Below, in pieces: positions 1 through 14,641 of a stretch of DNA of 64,000 bases (its first letter is position 1; each line of letters starts with the position of its first letter). The translations under genes and the position numbers were made by a program. Origin of the DNA: Micropterus salmoides (Eukaryota > Chordata > Actinopteri > Centrarchiformes > Centrarchidae); NCBI RefSeq assembly GCF_014851395.1, contig NW_024044459.1, positions 22,334,418 through 22,398,417 on the forward strand, in the 5' to 3' direction. The notes beneath the pieces were generated by a model. The model was not told where the DNA came from. It made no database searches and was given only the letters and a program-made list of their open reading frames with translations.

Positions 1-861
1 GAAAACCCCAACTAAGGCTGACACTTGTGGGAATAAAAGTGCCATGTTTGACACAGGATAAATAGGTTAGTGATGGATGTAACATACAATTTCTGACTAT
101 TAGTGGCAACAATGTCTGCCTCCGATTTAAATTCCACCTTTAATCAGAACGTAAAACCCCCTTGTGCTGAATAGTTATCAATACTCAAAACTTAACTTAC
201 TTAACTTAGTTATTCCAAAAGGATCCCTGTGGGGCCAAACGATCTTATTGGTTTTTATTGTTCAGCCGAGTAACGAGGATATTTAATTCTTTCGTCTTTT
301 AATTACACCAGTGTCGCTGCACGTTAGGATAAAAGATGTTAACTTGGTGATTTGTAAACAAACTGAGATCCCATCTGAAATATTTTTTGTTGTTGGAGAT
401 CCTGTTTTTGAAGAAAACTTGATAACTGTCCAAATAGCTATGACATTTTATAGGGATACTGATGGAAAAAAGGTGATAGATTTCAATGAAATATGTCGAA
501 AGGCTATGGGCCAAAGAACTAGTGATTTATATTTGGTATAGATCAGGATCGAGATTTTTGTTGTGAGGTTTCTTGAATTATTTTGGTGACGGCACAACCT
601 TTTGTTGTTTAACGACCAACCCCTTTGGTACTTCACAAGGTATCTGAAAAACGTTTTCATCCTTCTAAATTTAGTGTGGATTCTTGTTGTCACGAGGCAA
701 TAAATCCTAATGTTATTGGTGACCTTCCCCCGTGGGACCACCATTACTAATAGACAGTTTGCTTTGTACCAACCCTCTCTTTACGTCTGGATACCAAAAG
801 CTCACACAGACAAAACACACTGAAACCAGGACAATGGTAAAAGTTAGTACATGTTTTTATT
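1..861. other. Left flank, no supportable gene
   Basis: I see no recognisable exon here. A 76-codon plus-strand ORF (311-541) and a following stretch to about 750 have codon-like texture in alternating frames but are interrupted by stops and match nothing I know. They could be an old transposon or pseudogene remnant. Near the right edge the minus strand has an AATAAA (plus tttatt, about 856-861), which could be a polyadenylation signal for the PGGT1B transcript coming from the right. Confidence 0.35.
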
Positions 862-3800
862 CACCATAAATACAGTATGCACCGCCAAGCTTGAATCAAC
901 GTCGCATATCCAGTTCCTCTAACCGTCTCACTGATGTAGCTGTAAACATTTTTTCATATTGAGCACTTGCACAATAGAAGTCACATATTTATAGTCATTT
1001 ACATATTTATCTACACTCAATATCCCTACAAAGCATAGAAAAAATAAATTCCATTACATTTATTGTTACATTATTTATTATTACAGTATGTATATTAGTT
1101 GAAGATAAAGCAGGATTTCACTATATACCATGTGTGACATTTGGCTGCATCTCAAAAGACTTTCACATTTCCTGGCCGTCCAAATACAGCTTTCCCTGCA
1201 GCCGTCTTAAAAGCGCAAAGCCTCGGTCCCCTCTTTTCATGCTGCGGGACTGAGGGCAGCGACTGCAGCGTGATGTAACAAAAAGCAGATGCAATATAAC
1301 AACTGCCTTCATCCGCAGTAAGTGACAGATCCATTCATCCAAGCCTTCTTACTTTTTAAAGTCGAGTAAGCATTTATGAATTCTTCCCTCCCCGTCTGGA
1401 AATAAAACTATCCATCAGTCGCGAAGGGACAGAGATTCTGGTAAAACGGCTTCTACCAGTCAGCTCATGTCTGATTGGATAAGTGACCTCTGCAAAGATG
1501 GGAGGAGGACAAAAAGTTTACAGAGTAGGTGTGCCACTTCCTGAATGTTTACCAGGATGTATTATACACCTTTCCTCCATCTTCTCAAGAGAACACTTAT
1601 ATTAAGCGCCTTTCTTGACAGAAACAGCCAGGCTAAGCCCAATTTAAGCATGCTGTACATGTAGAGTGTGACCCAGAACAATGCTACGTGAGGCACATTT
1701 CAGAATCAAGTTTGAGTGAGTGGATCTTGCTGTGTGACTTGGATTTTGTACGCTAAGGACATAACCCAGACTGAAGTCACTTCAGAGGATGCATGGGAGA
1801 CATGGTCATTTTCTTTTTAGGACAAGTAACAAAAAGGTTTAATACCAGAATATTATAGGGTAGATTATGCAAAAGCTAAATTTTTTTGAGCTTGTATTAC
1901 AACATTTTGTTTGTCTGAGGCTCAAATCAGCAGCGACAATGAAAGTCATTTCACAAAATTGAAAATATTTAAAATATTCTGTGGTAACGAACTAAATGTT
2001 TATTAAAAAAAAAATGGCATAAAAGATGACGGCAAGATCAGTAAGAGCAACTGTAGCAAAACTGTGTCTTAGGTAAAACAGCAACATAAAACATTACAGC
2101 TCTGTAGGAAGCAGTTTGCTAAAAAGCAATATTTTTGCACCAAAACAAGGCTATATAACACTGGGGGGTTGGTCTGGGTTCAGTGAGGAGATTCCAGGCT
2201 CCGACAGTTCACTTTTAATAATAGATGGAGAAATGATTTATTTATTCACCTCACCTCTCCTCCCCTCTGTCTGCCTGCTCTGTCTAAATCTAGGGGAAAA
2301 AAAAAAAAGAAAAAAAAAAAAGGGCAACTTGTCAGGAAGGTAGACAAGGGCAGCTTCATTTTAGAAGGTGGGAGGAAAACTACAGAGGCAGTATATTTTA
2401 TATCCACTCAGAACTGCTGCTACACACAGTAGACTCCCGCAGGTAACATGCTGCAGACAGGCTACTCTATTTCTGACCTGCTGTGAGATTGTCTCTTCCT
2501 CACTCGTCATCTCAGGGAGCAGGTGTCTGCTGTGACAGCGGCCCTATAATGAAAGGGTGTGGCTTCAGCAGGGGGGGCTGGAGGAACCTGTGAAGCTGGA
2601 AATGTTGCTTCGCTGGGAATCAGAGCAGTGGCGTGAAAGTAACAGGAACAGGCTGAGCTCAACACAAAAATTTCAGGGCAATAAGGTTGGATAAACATCT
2701 CTGCGTTGGTAGTGGTTTAGTGAGGAGTCCAGCGGTAGATGGTAGGATTGAAACCTTGTTTAAGGCTTTTAGGACAAAGTGACCAGCACAATGGGAAACA
2801 GTTGTTTCCATAACCTGACACTCGGAGGCACATCCTGCTCATTGTTTTTTGTTTTTTGCCCTGCATTGTTTGTTCTGAAAATAAGTCAATTCCCAGTGCT
2901 GTTCAAAATAATACATTTCCCCAGGTTATGATAGCTCATCTTTCTCCTATCGATTTCAGGCTGGCTAGAGGCTTGCAGCGAGTATGGAAGCTGGTGAAGG
3001 GGTGTAGCTCAGATCAGTTCAGGGTTCAGGAGTCTGGGGGTGTCCAGATGGGATCTGCGGCTGAAACAGACATCTACTACCTTGAAGAAAAAAGGGAATT
3101 CTCCCTTATTTACTAAACTCCCTTAAGAGGCTCGATCTATTTTTCAGTTAGCCTTTGGAAAAATGTGAATAAACTTCATTCTGAAGAGATGAGGCCTGTA
3201 GCTAAACTCAATTTTTTAATCTTTCTTCAACAAGTATTTTGATCCCCCCCCCCCCTAGTCATAGACTTGGGTAAGTTTACCTGCCAGGCTGGTATCACCA
3301 CTGGGACTGGAGAGCTTGAGGCTTTGAAGAGGTTCAAGAGCAACAAGAGGACGGACATGTTAGGAGGGGGGAGACAAAAAAATACTGCATAGAGAGGATA
3401 TAACTTGGGAGTGAAGAATGTAAATCTAAAAAGGAAACTTGAATTTGTCTCAACAATTTCCAACTCTCCCCTCAAAATTACCACAGGGCCCATACTTGTT
3501 TGTGAACAACAGTAAGCAACGTATATGTTATAATACTCAAAAAGCTTCAGCTACTGAAGCCACCAGTTACTCCAGAACCCTTTCAAGACACAATTTAGAT
3601 GTTCCCTGAGCCCTCCTCGGGGGCACTCCCCTCTCAAACTGTGAGGTTTACTTTAAGGATGTTTCTTATGTCCATGTGAAGTCAGTCAGTAGTGTTCATC
3701 CTTGGCAAGGACAGTTTACAGTTTAACAGAGTGTGTTGTTGACTATTAAGATGAGTCTGAGGAGCAGGACGCTTCCAAACCATCATTATCTAAAAAAGTC

Positions 3801-4134
3801 GCAAAATTGAGGCATCCAGAATTTTCTCCAGTGACTCAACTTTCTGGCACATATTCTTATTCCCACAGACCACAATGCACATTGTTTTTTACTAGTCTAC
3901 TAATAAAAAGGCAGCAAGAAAGTGTGGCATGTATTGCTTAACAGAAAAGTCACTTTAGATGGGACTTAAAATGACCTCCACAAAGTTACTACTGTGTAAC
4001 TGGAAAAAAAACAAATAAAACCTTCCTGATTCCTGAAATGAGGAGGCGTCTCAGATGAGTGGCCAAACGTCTTCAGGAGAGATGCTCCTGATCCCTGAAC
4101 CTGTTCAGAGACAGAGCCGTGGATCATCCTGCTG
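862..4134 (-). other. 3' flank / probable long 3' UTR of PGGT1B
   Basis: This stretch follows the PGGT1B stop codon in the direction of transcription. It has no long ORF with a recognisable product. It contains A-rich low-complexity sequence at 2295-2322 and a C run at about 3245-3254. Candidate minus-strand poly(A) signals are ATTAAA near 3212-3217 and 2214, and AATAAA near 856-861. The true transcript end cannot be chosen from sequence alone, so the UTR extent is inference. Confidence 0.35.
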
Positions 4135-7100
4135 TCAGTGCTGCCTGCTGCACCTGCCGGTGCTGTCCCTCCATGTCTGCTGCAGCTGCTGGAGGTGCTC
4201 AAAGGCTCTCTGGGTGATGTTAAGAGCTGGGTGGACCTTCCTCAGATTGGGCTCTCCGATCAGAGACAGACCACACAGCCCTAAGTAGGCATGGAGAGGG
4301 TCTGGTGGAAGGGAAAATGAGAGAGGGGGGAAGGGGGTTGAGAGGTGAAAGAGTGAGAGTAAGGAGGGAAAAAAGGGGCAAATCTTTGTCAGGGATGGTA
4401 ACATGTGTCACCGCAGAAGCACCTGCACGTGACAGGATTGTACATTTGTGCACAGATTAGACTACGATGGTGTTCGTTTACCACTCTCCATTGCTGAATC
4501 AATAAAAACAATAACCTAATTTCCCAAACAAAAAACACCGTTATGCAGAAGCTGTTTTGTTGTACTCCTCCTTTAAGAAGATAGTAATAATGCACATAGG
4601 TTGGCCCTGTGGCCCTTTCCCTCCCCGGGACCAGAGTACAAGCTGCACAGGCCAGTAAATGGAGCAATAATTGAATTTCAATGAAACGACAGCTGATTAG
4701 ACAGAGACACCAGAATTAATCAAAGCACTATTAGCCGCATCAATCAGGACTCATAAAGGCACAAACTCATGGCTGTACATAAGACTTGTCCTGATTAGTC
4801 CAAGGTTTGAGGTAAGATTTGAATATTAAAGGATATTTTTCCATTTAGTTTTATTTCACAATGTATGATATATGGCAACTGTATACAAAATGATACATGA
4901 AACAATCCAATTTATGTTTTTGATTGCAACTAGTTCAGAATAATTAATTTGGACATTTGCAAATTACATGAACAGGGTAAGACCACGTCCATCATAAACA
5001 ATAATATTGGATTATCGGCCAGCAGCATCTTAAGCCATGTGCAGAACTCGGATTTTCTAGCCACTTGGAGGCACCGGAAAATAAGTTGTGGACAACACTG
5101 AGATATCATCGCCTTTTAAAATTTGGTTTGCAAGAAGCTGCAAATTTACACACCCAGCAGTTATGGAGCAACTTTATCATCCATGTGGACTTGTGTTTCT
5201 GGACACCTGGTAAATTTAAGTCTAATAAATTCACTCTCTTTTAGCTCTCCGTTTGGTCTCTTGCAACTCCTGAGGGAAATGCTAAATGCTCCAGTATGTT
5301 CTCCAGCAAGTCGCCAACTGTGTCCGTCTTCTGTTTGGTGCTGAGCAGGAGCGGTTATCGATGAAAACGGCTGTCTGGTGAGACCAAAACCAATGCTAGA
5401 GAGCAGTAAGTGTGAGCTAAAACGAAGTTGTGGACAGAGGCAAGTAGAGCCGAGGGGAGCAGCAGATTTAGTTAATAACTCAACAGTTGTCACATTGTTT
5501 TCACGTGGTAAAGTATTCCCTTTAAGTATGATTACCGAGTGGCTTTCATGATCACATGAAATTTGAACCAAGCTACACATTTTGGTCACGATAACTGCCT
5601 GCTGTTGGGATATTAAAGGCAGGGATACCCAGATATAGCAAGGACTAGTCTTTCGTCCATGTCGTTTTGGCAGTCCCGTCCAATTCCGTCAAGCAAAGCG
5701 CTCTGATGTGCTGCAGGGATTGCGTCAAGCCAAAATAGAGGAGCAAGTTGTTACACGGCACGATCTGTGAATGGACTTTCAAACTAATTAATACAAAAAC
5801 AATGGCAACATTAAATTGTTGAGATTATTCTTGAAATTAATATAATTAATATTATCTGTGGTCTATCACTTGGGCATCCGTTCAACTGTTTTTATAGCCA
5901 TCAAGTCAGGCAAGGAAATGAGCTATGGATCTGTTTCTTGGGTTCATGACAACAGACACTTTTATTGAGACTCGCTCCAATCAATTTGGGCTGAAATTTT
6001 AACCACCCTCTCTCTACGCAATACCAACTGCTAACATGAAAACTGAAGCCGATGACCTGAACTCCTTCCTAAAAGAGCATCTGTGGACAGAACCAGGTTG
6101 TGTCAAATGTTCAAATTACATTTGTCTATATACGGTCCAGCTCTGCTTGACAAATACACAACACCTTCTTTTGTTCCCATCTTCCTCTAGACCAGTTCCC
6201 GGAACACCAGTAGCTGTGCATGACTGCATTGTTCAAGGACATGCCAGTCCAATGCCATCAGTACCCATACAGAAAGAGAGTCCCTTTTATTTCCTAAAAC
6301 TCTCTGTTGTTCAGGAATATTTACGAGGCTTTGTGAATGCAGCATCTGTTTTGCCTCATTGTTTCTTCCTGCGTATCTTCCCTGCCTTGTCCCTGTAACG
6401 TGAGGAGCTCAAACTCTTGTATCCTTGGGCTACCTATGAACAATCACCTCATCAATTACACAGTACAAGGGCAAGCAGGAGCACACAAACACATACACAC
6501 ACATTGAAGTTTAGGGTTACAAGAGCTTTTCCATTGATCTCTTGAAGTAAAACTGCCAACCGCAACTCCACCCTGACCTCTCCGCACCTGTGGAGGGCCG
6601 GGTGGAAACTGTTCAGCCGAAAGAGAAAAATAAATCGAAACAGCTTAGTTTCACCATCTTTTTGTCCTTGACGCGAGATCTTTGAAGCTACTGAAAAATG
6701 AACAGCAACAGTATGTTTAATAATAACCTCTGCATAGTCTGTTTCTGTTTGTTTCCATCACATGGACATGGTCATTCAACCCCACACCACTCCTGTGGCC
6801 TTGACAGCAGTATATGGTAGCAGGTATATGGATTTGCATCACTCTTACTTTGACAGAAAGTCCCCTGCAGATACTAAAAACAGCAACACTGACATAAAAC
6901 CAATATAAACAACTGCGGCAGAATTCTGTGATTGGCTTTCCGGTAAGGGCCTTTTTATTTGCACTCCATCTGATGACTGAATGTTTACTGCAAGATGTTC
7001 CTCTTATAGCACGCCTCTGCAAGTCAAATTATTTACCTGGATGGCTGTCCGGCCACTTGGCGAATCCCCCCACCAACCGATCCTGCGTGGACAGGATGAA

Positions 7101-10100
7101 ACTCCTGTTCTTGTCAAAGTTTGTATACTGGAACACATCTAACAGCTGGGACAGGAGAGAGGGTGGGGGTAGTGTGAGAGAGAGGAGGGAAACGAGGGAT
7201 AAGTTTTACAAGAACATTAGGGGGCAAATGTAAAAAAAACTAACCATACACATCTAATAAAAATCACAGAATTGTGATGAAAGACTCCATGATATTCTCC
7301 ATCTATACAGATACTAGTGAAGAAAACACCAAGCCTTATTGTTTGCCATACTGCACTTTTGCCATATACAAATATTTTGTTTGAGTGTGCACATGTCCCT
7401 CTGGCATAGTTCTGACCTAGAAATTCACAGTTTTCCTGCATTGCGTGTATCGCTGGCTTACTCATAGCTGTTTGCAGTTTAGCTAACAGTTTTCTTGATC
7501 ATGTTAGTGTGCATGCATGTACCTCTGGCATAGTAATGACCTACATGCTGAAAGGTTTCCTCACACGTTTTTTGAGTTGTGTGTATGTGGCTGTGCTGAA
7601 TTAGCCCGGTTGTTTAGACAGTGCTATTTTAAAAATGTCCCCATGTTATTTAGCACATGCCAGTGCACTTTTCAAACCTCAAAAGTGCAGACAATCGGAA
7701 GTTAAATACTTAAATGTGCTAAACTTGTTAATGCATGCAGGAGAGTCTGTTACACCACTCTGTACCTCTAGTGTAGCTCCCACCCAAAAGGAGTAGCATG
7801 TGTCTACAGGTTTGTTTGGGCGCCCGTGGAAGCCGGTCTGCTGCCTCATGATACACCAGCGCCGGATCCTGTCCAGCTCCCGCTGACTCAGCGCCTCCTC
7901 CAGTCGACCCATCAGACACAGAGAAGCTATGGCGCAGTACGTCCAGCCACCTGGACACACAGACAGGCAGGAGAACGATGACACAACATTCAGTGGATGT
8001 GGACAATTCATACCACAAATTGAGTCCCGTTAAATGAGACTACTGATTTCTGACAATGTTTTAAAATTGAGAAGCGGTTCCAGTAGATTACCCTGACATG
8101 TTTTCACGACAGACAAGAAGATGATTAAAGGGCACTGCAGTAAAAACAGAGGGTGTGTCTGCATGTGGGACCTTTTACTGCCAGATTTTTTGATAGCATG
8201 CTGCTACACTCACTTTGCACCTTGCCTTTAAGTTATCGCAATGTGGAGCAACCTTATGTTTCTTATAAAAAAAATAATAAAAGATGTACTTGTGAGGATT
8301 TTTTTTTTTTATACTTTTCTGCACAATAACTGACGACTTGTGAGTGAAATAAAGATGCTGCAGATTTTTAAGTACTGAATGCAGAGCATCTTTACAGCTG
8401 CAGTCACGCAAACATGAGTGTGCTCATCGATTGATGACAGGCTGTTATCAGTGCAGCCACAAGCAGCAGCTATCCATCACCCTGTACAATACAACTGTCA
8501 GCGTTATCATCATGCGTTTAATGCCGAAACATTACCACCATCCCCGGGTTGTTTATCTTTGCTTTTGTGTGTGCACGCGTGAGGAAGAGAAAGGCGGGGT
8601 CAAATGCGTGGGTCAGGGGTGTAAATCTGTCAACATGTTACCCCTGCCTACAATCAGACATGTCTAGCTCACTATCTGCTGCAGGCACAGGAAGATCAGA
8701 GGGGATAAATATAAATCTAGATCAAACAACTGTGGGGAATCTAAAACCACTTATTCTAAACAGTAGGTTTGGGACAGACATACGTTTTTAACAAATTTAA
8801 ATACATTCACATGCACTCTGTCTTCAGAAAAGAAGAGTACATAGCCTAAAGAAGTAGAAAATGTTGGAAAAAATTGAGGAAGCAGTGAGATCAAAACCAA
8901 CCACACTGAATATATAGAGAAAGTTCATTCTTTACTTCCTTTCATATATTGAACTACACAGAGGCTCAAACTTTTTTCTCCAAAATTTTCTAGAAAAAAC
9001 GGTCTGCGCTCATTTAACGCACACACGGTGTGGGAGGTCTTGGTGCCGAGCAAACACACGCTTCAAGGGTGGATGGGTAATGGCCATCTTCTGTATATCT
9101 CCACTGAGGTGTAATCAGCTCTCAGACAGAGAGTTGGCTGGCTTGCAAAAAGAGAGCAGAGTCTCAATGACTGTAACCATAGAAGTCAAAATTATCATAA
9201 GGAGGGAAATTACCGAGACGCACTGGGATCTGCCCCATCAAGCAGTATTCACAGTCTTTTGTAAAGTTAACAGGAAATGCTGCCTACCATATCAAAAAGT
9301 GACTATGGATATGGCCTATGTGGTTTGAAGTGTGCATGTGTATGTAGGAGAAAGGCTTGTGTGTCAGAATAATAAGGTTTAATTTGAGCGGGGGATGGAT
9401 TAATGAGAACAATGTATCTACAGAGATTGATTTTAATGGCTAATCCTTTAAACCAGTTACTCCCATCAGTCACTTTCATGCCCTCTACCACGCCAACGCA
9501 CACAGAGTTTTGATCTGATATGGCTTGGCTTGAAAATCTAAATTTATAAATAAGATTTTTTTTTTTTTAATCTGGGCTACCAAGTGTGTACATCTTTGCT
9601 CTTCTTCTCTGACCTACCAGACCGTCCCCCTGATGTGCTTTCAAACTCACATTTCTGATATCGCTAAGTATAAACCATTACAGGAGTCTCATACTCACCA
9701 TGTGACTCTCGCCCAGCTCCCTGGCCAAACCCATTGTCATATGACTGTGTGGAGAACGAAAGAAAAGGCCATTCAATTACAAGCAGTATTTCATCTGGCA
9801 AGAAAGGCTAATGAAAGAGATTAGTGGCAGAAGAGGTCGACCTGAACGTATATTTTTAAAATATACAAATACATTTGCGAGGCATAAGTTAAAACTGAAG
9901 CTGTCGCCACAAACAAAAAATAACACCAACATGCCTTCCGGGCTGTTTTAACCGGCTTTGTAGACACAAATGTGTTGTGTCAAAATGAGTCTTCCCATTT
10001 GTTCTCACTGGTCAAGTCACAACCGAATGCATCATCAAATGGCATGCTAACTTGTTCTGTTTTGCTCTTTCCTTCTTTCTTGTTTTTGGTTGTGTCGCAA

Positions 10101-13100
10101 TCAACTGCTGACAAAAATGAGCATTGTGCATTGCCTTGGGACTCATACTGGTTCCTACAAAAATACACAAGTTCAGCAACAGATGGCAGTCACTTGGGTT
10201 AAAAACTAACAAGGTTGAGACCTTGTCTGCTTGTGTGCCTGGTCTGATCAGACCATAACGATGGATACCTGGCGCCATTCAAACATAAGTGAAACTTCAG
10301 TGTGGCTGGTAAACTTGTTACTGTTCCAGGGCTTTTCCACACAGAACCACCTATCATCTGGAGCTTTCCGTATACTTACCAACAACTAACTTGCATTGCC
10401 AAAGATGTTTTTGGAATCCACCCACCAGCATGTGGTCAGCGGATAAATATACTTTTCAGCCATGATTCACAGTTATGTGTTAACTAATTAACAGAGCGTA
10501 ACCTCTTTCTCTAAAGTATGTAATGAAACACTTGTGTTAAATGTCAAATTTAAAATGACCTGAAGTTTAGTGATGAATGGGAGCATCTCTCTGCTCTGGG
10601 GACTCGAGTTGTACAAGACACTGAGATGATGAGCACGAAGACAATACCTCACACAGACAGCTGTGATGTGTCTAACCCTCCTCTGACGGAAAGACAAACA
10701 CTGAGGCTAAAGTAAAGGGTTGAGTTAAACATCAGTCTACAATCTGACAAAAATATCACTGAAGTGCCACATCATGAACTTGGAACATCTTGTTTTGCTC
10801 TTGGTGGGGGTGGAAAAACCTCTGCTACAGCTTTAAGACCACGATGCACTGCTCAACCACCCTCTGCATTTATAATAAATGAAGTATTTCTAGGCAGAGT
10901 GCCACCTGCTGAAGGTGGGTGGCCTGTTCTCCCCATTCAAGTGTAGAGGCACTGCTTTGAATGGCACAGATGCAGAGGTTGTAGAGGGCGGCACTGCCAG
11001 CATGGAATATAGGTCTTATTCATTAGGGGTGCAGTAAAATCTTCATCTCCTTGTAGTTTAATGAAACATTCAACTCACCAAACTTCCCCTGATGTACTCG
11101 ATGGCCTTTTGGATGTCCATGCCTGACCAGTCATCCAGCATGTAACAGATACTGGCTGCACAGTAGATAAACCGTATATCATTTTCACTTCCTTCTGGCA
11201 CTGCATAGAAACTGGAAGTGGGGGGGGTGGGGTACACAGACAGAAAAAGCCACAAAGACAGGAGAGTTGCACAAATCGTGAAAATTGGCGTGGCGTGGCT
11301 ATATTCAGAATTTGTAGCATTTACGTCATATCATGCCAAATGCAATAAAAAAAGCCTGTCAGATGAAATTGCTGGAGTGTTAACTCAGATATATTCATGT
11401 TTGAAGATGGTGTCATCTGCCAAACATGATACACAATGTATTTGTGTGTCTGTGTTTGTGTGGACAAACTACTGTCGTAGGACCAAACGTGAGTTTGGTC
11501 AGTTCACATTCAGGCTGCTAATGTTCACATGACCTCAGGTGTATTTGAGTCAGAGTGAAAGTGCAAATGTGTGTGTGTGTTTGTGTGTACACTGACCTGC
11601 CGTCCTCCAGCTGCAGTGCTCTGAGACCAGCCAGGCAGGCCTGTTTGTTAACCCGGCTCAAATCGTCTCCCAGTATCAGCAGCGAGCATAGCCCAGTGTA
11701 GGTCATGGCTACATGGCCACTGTCATACGGATGGAGCACACCTGGACCCTAAAGAAAATATCAAAATTATATAGTATACATACAACTGCAGTGGGAAGAC
11801 AAAACACAAGAGATCACAGAAGCTAATAAAACAAACATCTGGATGGAGAAAAAAGCTGTTTAAAACCAATAACAGGCCCAGACAGATCAAGTATTTAGCC
11901 ATCTACAGAGAGCTAAAATAGACCTTTAGACTCAAGCTGTTACATCCGCAACTATGTCTCCATGGGGGTGGAGCAGTAATGGCAAATGTGAAAAATACAT
12001 CTATTACAATGACTGTTGTAATAGATGAATATTACAGCTGATGGGATGATGCTAATAAAACTGGAAAAGCCCCAGACCCCCTGATGTGAGAGAATGGATT
12101 GGTATAATGATTGAACCGAAATATTTTGAGGAGGATTAATGCAAATGGAAAAATAGAGAAAACACTGGTTCACAGTAGCGAATACGTTGACTGAAAATAT
12201 ATCTTTAGACTAAGGACAGACACAATGTTTGGTAAAACCTGAGATCAGGTGTAAAAACAGCGTGAGGTAAGGAGGGGCAGTACCTTAGTGCTGTAAGGAA
12301 TTCCAATATGTGACGATCCTCGAAACCCACAACGACTTAGGTTAGACTCTGGAAGAGAACAACAGGAGACGGGAAGATATTATATACTGGTAAACATCAA
12401 GAGAAACTGGAACAAGGAAACACTACTTTCGTTCACTGTCTCATAAACTAGGTCTTGTTCTATTTAGATTGACCTTCAGCAAGGTGTTACAAAGATGCTT
12501 GACAGAAAAAGGGGGCTGATGCCATCTGCTGGCTGTGATAGAAATGTTACTTACAGCAGAAGCCAATTAACAAAATGTCACCAAACTGCAAAGAGTGCAC
12601 GACATGCTACAGAGACAATTTCAATATATGGCACATCATATCACTATTTTTAACTGACTGCTTCTAATTTCATTCAGTATTTTGCACTACATGATAAGTG
12701 TTATGCTCACTTACTCCTGAGTTTGTATTTTTCAAATTAAAATCAAACCAGAAACTGTCTACAATAGTCACGCCTTTTCAGCATACTAATGCTAAAAAAA
12801 CCAAACATAAGAAACAACTGACCAATTTTTGATTTGAAAATAGTCTACAAGATCAACACAAGGGACAGAAGTCTTCTGGCACAGTTGCAGACGCACATTT
12901 TAATAGATTAACTTGATATATGCAGATTCATTCTTTCAACACACCTGCGCTCAACTGGACTTCAACAACATGCCCATCAACAGCAGTTAAAAGTCTCAAG
13001 AGCTTCAAACAAAATTTCCACATTAGGAAATCTGCCTCCCCAAAATGTATTTTCACATCTAATGACAAGAAACCTGCCAGACATCAAACATATGGCAGTG

Positions 13101-14641
13101 GCAAAAATGAGGCCAATCATGGCTATCCAGACTTCATTTCGATTGATGTCCTGAATAATTAACTATCTGGGCATCTAAACAGATGGTGTAGACTGACTTG
13201 TTAGAGACCAAACAAAAACAAATATGGTAACTAAGAGTCCAACTTGCCCTGATGAACAGAGGTACCGTTTCACACACTTTGAACTCGTCTGAAGTTGTCA
13301 AACTTGACATGACAATCCTGAAATGTATGCCCTAAGAAAATCTCACACTGGCAGTATCATGAACTGGCCCTGAGCCCCCCATCCAGCAGCCCCCTAGTTG
13401 CCCTCCGCCACTGATGGAAACCATAGACCCTTACAAGCACACGCACACCATTAACAGAGAGATGTACCTGAAATAGTTCAGTAAGGCTTTCAGTTTCTGT
13501 CGTTTCATCATGAGGCTCCTTAAAGTTATGCTTTTCTTGATGTGACCATATACAGCCACAAACATTAGAAACCTTGTTAGTCCGCACCAAGTGTGCCCTT
13601 TAAAGCAATAATGAGCACTAGCCCTGCACCTCTTCTAAGCTAGCCTGTGTACCACCTGTCTCCATCCCTCAAGTATTTTCTCACAGACGGCTTCCCTCTC
13701 AAAAGTGAAAAAACAAGCCGATGTCATTCTTCGTTATGCCTTGACAATAACCTTTTGATTTGGTGCTTCATGTTAACCTTCGTTATGTCATTCTTATTGG
13801 CAACGAATCCTTGTACTACAAGCCTTTTTAAAGCATACATTTAACTATTTAAACCCATCTTATTTACGGTTAGGTGTGAAAAATTGGGAAGAACCGAGAC
13901 TTACGATCCTCTGTGGGCAGAACCTGTAGCGAGTAGATCCACTCAATCATAAGGTTTCTGTCAATTACATCCAGAGCGTCCAGCACATCGAGACCAGACA
14001 GGGCGAAAAAGATGATAGTTAACCTGGAAAGAAGGGAGACGGCAAGCGTATTCATTTTGGCTAATTCAATATTGATAGACAGAAAGATCCACATATCTAT
14101 TAAGGAATGCGTGGTCAGAGATATGCAACAAATCATAGGCGATGTAAACTGTGGCAGTGAGATTAACGTTACTGGGCGACAGCATGATGAACGGACAGGT
14201 ATTTGTTTAGCTGACAAATGAAGAACCTGAACAACTTTACAGTCCATTTATGAAATTAACTTTAAAATGAGCCATGTGACCAACTAACCTTGACTACCAA
14301 GTTTCACAGGGCATCTTGCCTAGCTGTAGTTTCCTGTTTGATCGCGGCCAATCTGTCATAACTTCACTACCTAGATGATGTTAGCAAGCACGATAAGCTA
14401 AGTAGCACTAGCCTCCATTCAAAGCGGTTGAGCCACAGCTAGCTTGGATGCTAATCAAGTTCTTCTACAAAACATTTAAACTTGAGCAACATTTTTCATG
14501 CCAGTAAACTAACCTTGTTGTTTCCAGCGAGGCGTATCTCTCAGGTAACACTTGAAGAGTTCTCTGGAAGAACCGTACATGTCGATCTCTTAAAAAGTCT
14601 ATTTGCTCAAATTCTTCAAACTGGCTCTCCTCTTCCGCCAT
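4135..14641 (-). CDS. pggt1b: Protein geranylgeranyltransferase type I, beta subunit
   Basis: Beta subunit of GGTase-I, the cytosolic zinc enzyme that, with the FNTA alpha subunit, attaches geranylgeranyl to CaaX proteins such as Rho and Rac. Nine coding exons, all with GT-AG borders and consistent phases: 14641-14514, 14023-13905, 12348-12284, 11748-11597, 11211-11079, 9744-9699, 7950-7766, 7145-7037, 4301-4135. They sum to 1104 nt (367 aa plus stop; human is 377). The start ATG at 14639-14641 opens MAEEESQFEEF and is followed by the family-typical DFLRDRHVRFFQRTLQVLPE. Prenyltransferase alpha-alpha repeats run through the protein (HPYDSGHVAMTYTGL, GSENDIRFIYCAASICYML, RPNKPVDTCYSFWVGA). The zinc ligands are present: Asp and Cys of DTCYSFW and His of DPLHAY. 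The C-terminus is about 10 residues shorter than human, and GGSTFC reads GGWTYC here. Confidence 0.97.

Noticed and set aside
5161..5589. 142-codon minus-strand ORF within a PGGT1B intron
   Set aside because: Lies inside an intron of a well-supported gene and shows no family features.
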